This document shows, one piece after another, positions 1 through 6,731 of a stretch of 64,000 nucleotides of DNA. The position numbers were made by a program, and so were the translations under genes. Each line of letters opens with the position of its first letter. The first letter of the stretch is position 1. The DNA is from Erythrobacter sp. GTDB taxonomy: Bacteria; Pseudomonadota; Alphaproteobacteria; Sphingomonadales; Sphingomonadaceae. Where the stretch lies: positions 1-64,000 of the forward strand of contig NZ_JASJAP010000002.1 of NCBI RefSeq assembly GCF_030066995.1, read 5' to 3'. The notes beneath the pieces are model-generated. The model saw only the letters and a list, made by a program, of their open reading frames with translations, had not been told where the DNA came from and did no database searches.

Positions 1-206
1 ATCGCGACGGTACATTCGAAGGTTTCTCCAAGAAGTACGATGTGCATCGTCTTGTTTGGTTCGAACAACATGCGACAGTGGAGCAAGCCATCTTGCGCGA
101 GAAGCAGATCAAGAAATGGCGGCGTGCTTGGAAGGTGGATTTGATCGAAGAAGACAACGCAAGATGGCGAGATTTGGCTGAGGACTTTGGATTTGAGCCA
201 TTGTGA
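1..206 (+). CDS. GIY-YIG nuclease superfamily protein, C-terminal part (5' truncated by the window)
   Basis: An open frame enters from the left edge in frame 3 and ends with TGA at 204-206, leaving about 67 residues. They include KYDVHRLVWFE, an acidic-basic helix with LREKQIKKWRR, then W-K-V-D-L-I and a terminal WRDLAEDF stretch. This is the usual C-terminal half of small (about 95-100 aa) UPF0213/YhbQ-like GIY-YIG proteins, whose N-terminal GIY and YIG strands would lie outside the window. Such proteins are predicted single-domain endonucleases; their cellular role is poorly known. A REP-like palindrome starts 8 bp after the stop. Family assignment is fairly secure, function is not. Confidence 0.8.
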   Translation, partial: RDGTFEGFSKKYDVHRLVWFEQHATVEQAILREKQIKKWRRAWKVDLIEEDNARWRDLAEDFGFEPL

Positions 207-214
207 CAGAGTGG

Positions 215-234
215 ATTCCCGCATGCGCGGGAAT
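215..234. repeat. REP-like palindrome ATTCCCGC-ATGC-GCGGGAAT
   Basis: An 8-bp perfect inverted repeat with a 4-bp loop, flanked by TGG on the left and GACG on the right. This is the typical core of dispersed palindromes seen in many proteobacterial genomes as TGGATTCCCGC...GCGGGAATGACG. Its position directly after the GIY-YIG stop is also compatible with a role in 3' end formation, but no T-run follows. Only one copy is visible in this window. Confidence 0.6.
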
Positions 235-557
235 GACGACAATGTTAGTGCCCGCTCCCCACCCCTCTATGGACGAATTTCCTACATCTCTCACACCGCG
301 TACACGTCTCGCATCGATGATGACGAGCTTCCCCTCTCCCCTCCTTGCAGAACCGCAACGCACTTGCGCCGGTTTCGCCTTGGCCGCGCGCCGCTCATCG
401 CCGGGGCCGTTTTCTCCTCCAGGACAGTGTTCCATGTGTTCCAAGTGTTCTCCACGTGCGACGAACCGAGCGCCCGTTGGCCTTCTCGATTGGGCTTTGA
501 CACGCCCCCGCGCAGCGCGCATGGCGCGATCGAAGGAACACCACACAGGAGAGACCC
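235..557. other. Intergenic stretch with short GTGTTCCA tandem repeat
   Basis: No convincing gene lies in these 323 bp. At 427-454 three tandem units follow each other (GTGTTCCAT, GTGTTCCAA, GTGTTCTCCA), after a region with several pyrimidine-rich tracts. Long open frames cross the region on both strands, but they are compositional shadows of GC-rich DNA without ribosome-binding sites. The next gene has its own site, AGGAGA, at about 548-553. Confidence 0.4.
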
Positions 558-1751
558 ATGGCTGACACGGAATTCGACATCATCGTCTTGGGCGCAACCG
601 GATACACCGGGCGTCTGGTCGCGGAGTATCTCAGCAACCACTACGGCTCTGCCGGCAGCCCAAAGCAGGATGGGGCCCCGAAGTGGGCGATGGCCGGGCG
701 CTCCCAGGAAAAGCTCGAGGAGGTGCGCGACCTGATCGGCGCGCCCGCTGACACGCCGCTGGTCGTGGCCGACGCCGACGATGTGGTCGATCTTGAGAAG
801 ATGTGCGCGCGCACCAAGGTGGTGCTGACCACAGTCGGCCCGTATCAGCTCTATGGCGACAAGCTGGTCGCAGCGTGCGTGAAGACCGGCACCGATTACG
901 CCGATCTGTGCGGAGAGCCCGCCTGGATGGCCGACAAGATCGCGCAGCACGACGCCAAGGCCAGGGAAACCGGCGCGCGGATCTGCTTTTCCAGCGGGTT
1001 CGATTCGATCCCCTTCGATCTCGGCGTGCTGATGACGCAGAAGGAAGCGATGAAACGCTTTGGCAAGCCGGCTAAGCGCGTGCGTGGCCGCGTGCGCGGC
1101 ATGCAGGGCACGTTCTCGGGCGGGACGGCGGCGAGCCTGACCGCGACCATGAAAGCCGCGGCGAAGAACCCGGCGATCTTCAAGACGCTCGCAAGTCCCT
1201 TCGCGCTTACCCCGGGCTTTACCGGCGCAAGCCAGCCGACCGGCATGGTCCCGCAATACGAAAGCGATTTGGGCAAATGGGCCGCGCCCTTCGTGATGGC
1301 GCCGATCAACACCAAGAACGTGCACCGCACCAACTTCCTGCTGGGCCATCCGTATGGTGAGGACTTCCAGTACGATGAGATGATGCTCACCAGCCCCGGC
1401 GAAGCGGGCAAGGCGGCGGCCAACGCCGCGGCGGAGATGATGAAGAACCCGTTCGGCGCGAAGCCTCCCAAGCCCGGCGAAGGGCCAAGCAAGGAGGAGC
1501 GCGAAAACGGCTTTTACGATGTCCTGTTCGTGGCCGAAAACCCCGAAGGCGGGGACGCGCTGCGCTATGGTGTGAAGGGCAAGTACGATCCTGGCTACGG
1601 CTCTACCAGCCGGATGTTGGCCGAGACGGGCATGGCGCTTCTCTCAAGCGAGGCCGAGGGCGGTGTGGGCACGCCGGGGGCGTTTCTGGGCGAGGCTCTG
1701 GTCGATCGGATGCAGGAGCACGCCGAACTGACCTTCGCGCTTGAGGAATAA
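558..1751 (+). CDS. Saccharopine dehydrogenase-like NAD(P)-binding oxidoreductase
   Basis: 397 aa. The N-terminus has a Rossmann fold with the glycine motif V-L-G-A-T-G-Y-T-G-R (residues about 10-19), followed by WAMAGRS and TTVGPYQLYG, which mark the saccharopine dehydrogenase-like/SCCPDH group (also called trans-acting enoyl reductase-like). CGEPAWM and FSSGFDSIPFDLG are further family signatures. Length matches the family (about 390-420 aa). True saccharopine dehydrogenase activity is unlikely; members of this subgroup are mostly uncharacterised and some are tied to lipid metabolism. Start ATG at 558 follows AGGAGA with 6-bp spacing. It appears monocistronic. Confidence 0.85.
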   Translation: MADTEFDIIVLGATGYTGRLVAEYLSNHYGSAGSPKQDGAPKWAMAGRSQEKLEEVRDLIGAPADTPLVVADADDVVDLEKMCARTKVVLTTVGPYQLYGDKLVAACVKTGTDYADLCGEPAWMADKIAQHDAKARETGARICFSSGFDSIPFDLGVLMTQKEAMKRFGKPAKRVRGRVRGMQGTFSGGTAASLTATMKAAAKNPAIFKTLASPFALTPGFTGASQPTGMVPQYESDLGKWAAPFVMAPINTKNVHRTNFLLGHPYGEDFQYDEMMLTSPGEAGKAAANAAAEMMKNPFGAKPPKPGEGPSKEERENGFYDVLFVAENPEGGDALRYGVKGKYDPGYGSTSRMLAETGMALLSSEAEGGVGTPGAFLGEALVDRMQEHAELTFALEE

Positions 1752-1800
1752 CGCGCATAGGTTGGCATGACCGGGAACGCGAAGGATGGTGCGGGATTGC

Positions 1801-2082
1801 ATGAGTATGGGATTGTCAGTTTGGAGACGTCCCATCACCCTCGCCGATCTTCAGTTTCTGGTCTTCGTCCTTGTCAGCCTCTCGATGTTCAGCGTCGCCT
1901 GGCTGGTCTCGCACGCGCGCGATGTGGTGCTGGTGCTGCGGCATATCCTACCGCTCGACCCGGGCGAGGGAAAGCGGCTCACCAGCCCGCGATCGGTTTG
2001 CATCGCGCTGACCGTATTCGGGTTCACCGTGGCGGCGGAAATCTGGGTGGCGCTGCGCGCACAGACCTATCTGACCGCCTGA
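1801..2082 (+). CDS. Small two-helix membrane protein of unknown function
   Basis: About 93 aa (98 aa if the ATG at 1786 is used). Two hydrophobic segments are clear: residues about 13-33 (LQFLVFVLVSLSMFSVAWL) and about 66-83 (ALTVFGFTVAAEIWVAL), joined by a polar loop. Neither candidate ATG has a strong ribosome-binding site; 1801 is preceded by GCGGGA at short spacing. No family is recognised. The gene starts shortly after the oxidoreductase stop and ends convergently to the TonB receptor. It could be a minor inner-membrane protein or a non-functional reading frame; the coherent membrane profile favours a real gene. Confidence 0.5.
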   Translation: MSMGLSVWRRPITLADLQFLVFVLVSLSMFSVAWLVSHARDVVLVLRHILPLDPGEGKRLTSPRSVCIALTVFGFTVAAEIWVALRAQTYLTA

Positions 2083-2112
2083 GGTCTAGCCGCCTTGGGT
2101 CGGATGAAGAAC

Positions 2113-2142
2113 GAGGGGCGACCGGTCGCTCGGCCGTCCCTC
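2113..2142. terminator. GC-rich hairpin between convergent genes
   Basis: GAGGGGCGACCG (2113-2124) pairs with CGGCCGTCCCTC (2131-2142) with about two mismatches and a 6-bp loop. It lies between the small membrane protein and the convergent TonB receptor. No T-run follows on either strand, so it is a weak terminator candidate. Confidence 0.3.
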
Positions 2143-2164
2143 GATTGCAGGTAGGAGCCGGCGC

Positions 2165-4345
2165 TTAGAAGCTTGTGCGCACGCTCAGGCGCAGATTGCG
2201 ACCGGGCAGCGGCACGAAGTCCTTGGTGAAGCTCGAATGGCGACGCCCGGTGACGTTGAACAGGTTCTCGCCCGCGACCTGGAAGATGATGTTGCGCTCG
2301 TTATCGAACGGGCGGAAGCTGAGATAGGCGTTGACCAGCGCAAAGTCGTCGGTTGGCGTTTCGAATTCGGCGACGTCGGTCTGCTCGCCGAAATACTGGA
2401 CCTCGGCCCGCAGGTCGAACTTCTCAACCTGCGCTTCGAGTGCACCGTAGAGCTCAAGCGGCGGGATCCGAGGCACGGCGGTGCCATCGCCGAATTCGGC
2501 CTCGACATAGGAGCCGCGCAGATCGGCCACGAGCGCAAATTCATCGGTGTCGATCATCGGCACGGCGACCTGGCCCTCAAGCCCGAAGAAGTCGGCATCC
2601 TGCTGCAGGAACAGGAAGACGGGCAGGTCATCTTCCTCTTCGCCGTTCGCCTGGAGATAGATGAAGTTGTCGAACCATTGCTGATAGATCGAAAAGCTGA
2701 ACTGCGCCGAACCAAGCTGGCCGCGGGCGAACGCTTCGAGACCCCAGGCGCTTTCAACGTCAAGGTCGGGATCGCCGATCTCGAAGGTCTGCGTTGCGAT
2801 GTGCGGGCCGTTGGCAAACAGTTCCTCGCCTGCCGGGGCACGCTCAGACCGCGAACCGGTAATGCCAAGCCGGACACCTTCCGCTCCGCCTGGGGTCACA
2901 ACCAGCGAGGCGGCTCCGGAGAACAGGTCAAAGTCACGCTCCAGCGCGAGCGGCTGCGATTCCACATCGACCCGCTCGTAACGCGCAGCGCCTTCGAGCT
3001 GAACTCCGCCAAGATCGAATTCCTGTGCGGTGAAGATAGCAAATTGCGATGTTTCATTGGGCGGGACGAACGCCTCCTCACCTTCAGCGGAAAAATCGCG
3101 ATAGGTGTACTGCGCACCGATCACACCGCCTCTCTGCTGCGCCAGCTCGGCGCGCAGTTCCATCGTTTCGCTATCGAACACGGTGCCGACTTCATCACCT
3201 TCAAATTCGGTGTGAGTGTAATCCGAATAACCCGCGCGCAACTTGAGCCGGGAGAAGAACCCTTCCCCAAGCGCGATGTCGGCACGCAAGTCAGCCCGGA
3301 TCTGCTCCAGACCGATCGAGACGATTTCCTCTTCCTCTTCGCCCTCTTCTTCCTCTTCCTCCTCACCATGGTGGTGGCCACCCTCAGGATTGCCGACGAG
3401 GCCGTAGGAGGTGTCGTAGTAACCGACCGAGGCGCCAAACGTGCTCTCTCCCAGGATCACGCCAAAGCCGCCATTGATCGTGTAAGTCTCAGTCGAGCTG
3501 TTGGGGATGACATCCTCCTGCGCAGCCGCCTCGCGCAGTTCTTCAGCTTCCTCCAGCTCGCCTTCGGCTTCTTCTTCGTCGGCATCAGCGAGCAGGTCAG
3601 CGCGCAAGTCGGGCGAGAGTTGAAAGCCGGGGATCTCGACATCGTCGGTGGTGCGATACGAGCCATCGACATGCAACACGAAGGACTCGCTGACCGCTGC
3701 GTCGAGCGACGCCCCGCCGCTGCGCAGGCCGGTCGCGGTATCCATGCCGCTCAGTGTGTTGAGATCAAACCCGCCTTCAGGGGCCTCGGTCGGAATGCGC
3801 CGATCAATAACATTGACGACCCCGCCGATCGCCTGACTCCCGTAGAGCAACGCAGCCGGGCCACGCAGCACCTCGATACGCTCGACCGTCAAAGGATCCA
3901 CCGTCGTCGCATGGTCGGCGGACGTGTTACCGACATCCGCCGTGCCGACGCCATCGATCAGCACGCGCACGCGCTCGGCATCCAAGCCGCGCAGGATCGG
4001 ACGCGAAGCGCCCGGAGCAAAGCTGGTGGCGGAAACGCCCGGCAACTTGGCGAGGACTTCGCCGATCTGCCCGTTCAAGTTGCGCTGGATTTCCTCTTCG
4101 CCCAGCGCGTCCTGACCGACGATGAAGTCGAGTTCGTTGAGGGCGTCGGCGCTGACGATAATCTGATCGCCCGTGTCTTCAGCGCCCGCGCGCTTCGACT
4201 TCACTTTGGTGGGCTGAGTGGCGGCACCCTCAGCCGCGTTGTCGGCTGCATCGCCCGCTTCAGCGGTGCTGGCAAGTGCAGGGGCTCCACCCGCCGTGAT
4301 GACGAGCGTAGTGGCCAGCGCGAGGCGCGAGGTGAGGAGTTTCAT
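2165..4345 (-). CDS. TonB-dependent outer-membrane receptor, ZnuD-like, probable zinc uptake
   Basis: 726 aa. A signal peptide (MKLLTSRLALATTLVITAGG...ALA) is followed by a TonB-box-like region (D-Q-I-I-V-S-A, about residue 65), a plug domain with ILRGLDAERVRVLIDG and IEVLRGPAALLYGS, and a C-terminal barrel ending in the aromatic residues R-T-S-F. An external loop at about residues 325-345 carries a GGHHHG motif followed by a run of glutamates, and another acidic Glu/Ala-rich stretch lies near residues 250-275. His/Asp/Glu-rich loops are typical of the zinc receptor ZnuD. A Zur-like box lies 33 bp upstream of the start codon, supporting zinc rather than siderophore transport. Copper or nickel are alternatives. 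The gene is monocistronic. Confidence 0.85.
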   Translation of the reverse strand: MKLLTSRLALATTLVITAGGAPALASTAEAGDAADNAAEGAATQPTKVKSKRAGAEDTGDQIIVSADALNELDFIVGQDALGEEEIQRNLNGQIGEVLAKLPGVSATSFAPGASRPILRGLDAERVRVLIDGVGTADVGNTSADHATTVDPLTVERIEVLRGPAALLYGSQAIGGVVNVIDRRIPTEAPEGGFDLNTLSGMDTATGLRSGGASLDAAVSESFVLHVDGSYRTTDDVEIPGFQLSPDLRADLLADADEEEAEGELEEAEELREAAAQEDVIPNSSTETYTINGGFGVILGESTFGASVGYYDTSYGLVGNPEGGHHHGEEEEEEEGEEEEEIVSIGLEQIRADLRADIALGEGFFSRLKLRAGYSDYTHTEFEGDEVGTVFDSETMELRAELAQQRGGVIGAQYTYRDFSAEGEEAFVPPNETSQFAIFTAQEFDLGGVQLEGAARYERVDVESQPLALERDFDLFSGAASLVVTPGGAEGVRLGITGSRSERAPAGEELFANGPHIATQTFEIGDPDLDVESAWGLEAFARGQLGSAQFSFSIYQQWFDNFIYLQANGEEEDDLPVFLFLQQDADFFGLEGQVAVPMIDTDEFALVADLRGSYVEAEFGDGTAVPRIPPLELYGALEAQVEKFDLRAEVQYFGEQTDVAEFETPTDDFALVNAYLSFRPFDNERNIIFQVAGENLFNVTGRRHSSFTKDFVPLPGRNLRLSVRTSF

Positions 4346-4377
4346 GTTTTTCCCGTCCGATCCTGATTGGCAAACAA

Positions 4378-4398
4378 ATTATGTTATGTTGTATCATT
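4378..4398 (-). promoter_or_regulatory. Probable Zur box upstream of the ZnuD-like receptor
   Basis: Read on the minus strand the 21-bp sequence is AATGATACAACATAACATAAT. Aligned with the enterobacterial Zur consensus core (AATGTTATA-N-TATAACATT) it matches at about 15 positions, including both AATG and TAACAT halves. It is AT-rich within a GC-rich region and lies 33 bp before the ATG, where a repressor would block the promoter. The Zur gene itself is not in the window. Confidence 0.6.
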
Positions 4399-4912
4399 GC
4401 CATAACGCCATGTTCGCGAGGCGCAAGTCGCGGAATGTCAAATCCGACGAATGCCCGAAATTCGTCGATCTTGGGTGCAATTGTGTGACGGACTTGACAC
4501 TCATCGCCGTCAATCCAATCACGACAGCCCAAGCTCCGGGTTGCTTGGAATGCGTCTCTGTGGCGTTGCCAGATCGCGCTCTATCCGCGTGGTGCTTCGC
4601 CACACCCGGTCAACAATCATTCGGATCGCGCGCAAGCGCGCTGTCAGAGCTTTGGATAGCGCTGCGCAAGATTGAGTTTTGCGAACCAAATCGGGAGGTG
4701 TCTTAAGCCGCCACAACTGAGCGACCGAGAGAGCGAGCGGCGCAGCCCAGGCCGCGATACCATCCGGCCTATCAACCCTCGCCGCCCACAGCGATACAAA
4801 CCCGGAAGAGGGAATAGACCCCCTTTCAAATCGCATAGTCGCACAATGCATCTTAAGGTTCACCGCCCGCATCCGGATGGGGACGCTCGGCGAGAGCTAA
4901 GCTCGTGCGGAT
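4399..4912. other. Intergenic region without a recognisable gene
   Basis: Between the Zur-box region and the leucine dehydrogenase stop there are 514 bp. Overlapping open frames of 66-162 codons occur on both strands, but none has a good ribosome-binding site, a recognisable domain or consistent codon use. No RNA gene, terminator or long repeat was seen. Confidence 0.4.
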
Positions 4913-5974
4913 TCACGCCACACAGATCTTGGGATTGGCTGCGGCAACCGCTTCCATGGCGGCATCGTGCGCCGCTTCGTTCATCTCCATGCCCGATTGC
5001 TTTGCCATGGCCACAAGCTGGAGCAGCCGCTGAGGGATCTGCCCAACACGCCGAAGCACAGCCTCCTCCCCCTCGCCGAGATACTCCGCAACGACATTGA
5101 TGATCCCGCCAGCGTTCACGACATAGTCCGGGCAATAGAGCACGCCGCGCTCGGCAAGCAGCGCGCCCACCTCGGGATCGGCAAGCTGATTGTTGGCCGC
5201 GCCGCATACAAGGCGCGCGGAAAGTCGGGCTACGCTGAGGGTCGTTAAAACGCCACCCAGCGCGCAGGGCGCGAAGATATCCATCGGTTCACCGAGCAAA
5301 TGGTCAGGCTCGACCACTTTGGCACCGAAGCGGTCGACCGCGTCAGACAGCCGATCCGGATCGACGTCGCTGACGACAAGCCTAGCGCCGGCGAGGTGCA
5401 AGCGTTCGGCGAGATCGGCGCCGACATGTCCAAGGCCCTGCACACCTACAACCACGCCTGCCAGTGATTTGCCGGTCGCGTGGCTCCAGGCCGCCTGCAT
5501 GGCCATGAAAACGCCAGCCGCAGTCCAGGGCGACGGATCGCCACCGGTCGCACCGCCCTTTGAAGGAAGCCCGGCAACGTACTGCGTCTTGCCGGAAACG
5601 ACTTTCATGTCAGCAATAGAAGAGCCAACATCCTCTGCAGTGACATAGGCCCCGTCGAGCCGCTCCACCGCCCGCCCGAAGGCTTTGAACAGGCGTTCCC
5701 TGTCCCAGTCCTCACCTTCCGGCAGCGCCAGCACGGCCTTGCCGCCACCGAATGGGAGACCGGCGAGCGCATTCTTGAATGACATGCCCGCGGAAAGCCG
5801 CAGCGCATCATCGAGCATTTCCCGATCACTTCGATAGCGCCAGATCCGGCATCCTCCCGCAGCGGGTCCCAGAGCGGTCGAATGGATTGCAATGAACCCG
5901 CGCAAGCCCGATTCCGGATCGCTGAGCACATGCACAGCTTCATGGGGCGGAAAACTCGGCGAAACAGCACTCAT
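4913..5974 (-). CDS. Leucine/branched-chain amino acid dehydrogenase (Glu/Leu/Phe/Val dehydrogenase family)
   Basis: 353 aa. Catalyses reversible NAD-dependent oxidative deamination of a hydrophobic L-amino acid to its 2-oxo acid. Visible motifs: G-P-A-A-G-G (37-41), the two active-site lysines in MSFKNA (K67) and PFGGGKAV (K79), TAEDVGSSIADM, then a C-terminal Rossmann domain with GVQGLGHVGADLA and a following D in VSDVDPDRL. Length fits leucine dehydrogenase (about 350-370 aa) rather than glutamate dehydrogenase. Start ATG is preceded by GGAGTG. It is divergent from an Lrp/AsnC regulator, which suggests amino-acid-responsive control. Phe or Val preference cannot be excluded. Confidence 0.88.
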   Translation of the reverse strand: MSAVSPSFPPHEAVHVLSDPESGLRGFIAIHSTALGPAAGGCRIWRYRSDREMLDDALRLSAGMSFKNALAGLPFGGGKAVLALPEGEDWDRERLFKAFGRAVERLDGAYVTAEDVGSSIADMKVVSGKTQYVAGLPSKGGATGGDPSPWTAAGVFMAMQAAWSHATGKSLAGVVVGVQGLGHVGADLAERLHLAGARLVVSDVDPDRLSDAVDRFGAKVVEPDHLLGEPMDIFAPCALGGVLTTLSVARLSARLVCGAANNQLADPEVGALLAERGVLYCPDYVVNAGGIINVVAEYLGEGEEAVLRRVGQIPQRLLQLVAMAKQSGMEMNEAAHDAAMEAVAAANPKICVA

Positions 5975-6102
5975 CGGAACACACTCCTCATATATCGGCT
6001 CTGCCAGCCGGGTGAGGCGTGAACATTTATGCGATGTCGCGAGGAATTGTGTTTCGGATTTTCTCCACTGCTGATAAATGTAGGATTATAATTCGCCTTT
6101 TC

Positions 6103-6122
6103 GGAATTTTTGAGGAATTTTT
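6103..6122. promoter_or_regulatory. Direct repeat GGAATTTTT-GA-GGAATTTTT in the Lrp/LeuDH divergent promoter
   Basis: Two identical 9-bp AT-rich units separated by GA end immediately before the Lrp start codon at 6123, inside the 148-bp divergent region. AT-rich repeats are common in Lrp-family binding regions, so autoregulation is plausible. The second GAGGAA also serves as the likely ribosome-binding site. Confidence 0.4.
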
Positions 6123-6590
6123 ATGCCCCTCGACGTGTATGAGCGGAAGATTCTCAACGCCTTGCAGAAAGACTGCCGTATTTCGACCGCCGAGCTTGCC
6201 GACCAGGTCGGGCTTTCCCAGTCGCCTTGCTGGCGGCGCGTCGCCGGGCTTGAGCAAGCGGGCGTCATACGCAAACGCGTAGCGCTGATCGATAGACACA
6301 AGGTGGGGCTCAAGGCGCAAGTCTTCGCCCAGGTTAAACTCTCAGCGCACGGACGCGCCCATCTGAGCGAGTTCGAAGAGGCGATCGCGGAAATTCCCGA
6401 GGTGATCGAATGCTACGTGCTCATGGGCAATGTGGACTTCATGCTGCGCATAGTGACCCGTGACATCGAAGCGTATGAGCAATTGTTTTTCGAGCGCCTG
6501 TCTCGTCTGCCGGGCGTGCAGGAGGTCAATTCCGCGATCGCCTTGTCGGAGATCAAGTCGACCACCGAACTCCCGATCGACAGCGTGTGA
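6123..6590 (+). CDS. Lrp/AsnC family transcriptional regulator
   Basis: 155 aa, the normal length for the family. The N-terminus holds an Lrp-type helix-turn-helix (I-L-N-A-L-Q-K-D-C-R, then AELADQVGLSQSPCWRRV, about residues 18-40), and the C-terminal RAM domain includes ECYVLMGNVDFMLRIVTRD and the closing SAIALSEIKSTTELPI. It would bind an amino acid and regulate amino-acid catabolism. Divergent orientation from leucine dehydrogenase, and the E1-type 2-oxoacid enzyme downstream, point to branched-chain or similar amino acids as effector. The start at 6123 follows GAGGAA. Confidence 0.9.
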   Translation: MPLDVYERKILNALQKDCRISTAELADQVGLSQSPCWRRVAGLEQAGVIRKRVALIDRHKVGLKAQVFAQVKLSAHGRAHLSEFEEAIAEIPEVIECYVLMGNVDFMLRIVTRDIEAYEQLFFERLSRLPGVQEVNSAIALSEIKSTTELPIDSV

Positions 6591-6731
6591 GCTTCTTCCG
6601 TGTGGTCGATGCTTTCCCTGCATGGATTGTCCACTTAAGATGACACTGTAGTAACGCGGCTCGAGGTTCGAACCAGCCCGCAACCCATCCGTCCGATCGG
6701 ACTGGAGGCAACCCTCGAATAGGTATTTTGC

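Noticed and set aside
2237..4366. 709-codon open frame antisense to the TonB receptor
   Set aside because: It is the mirror of a long GC-rich gene with strong third-position bias; it has no domain, signal or ribosome-binding site, while the opposite strand encodes a complete receptor.
6660..6690. GAGGTTCGAACCAGC resembling a tRNA T-arm
   Set aside because: No anticodon arm, D-arm or pairing acceptor stem could be built around it on either strand.
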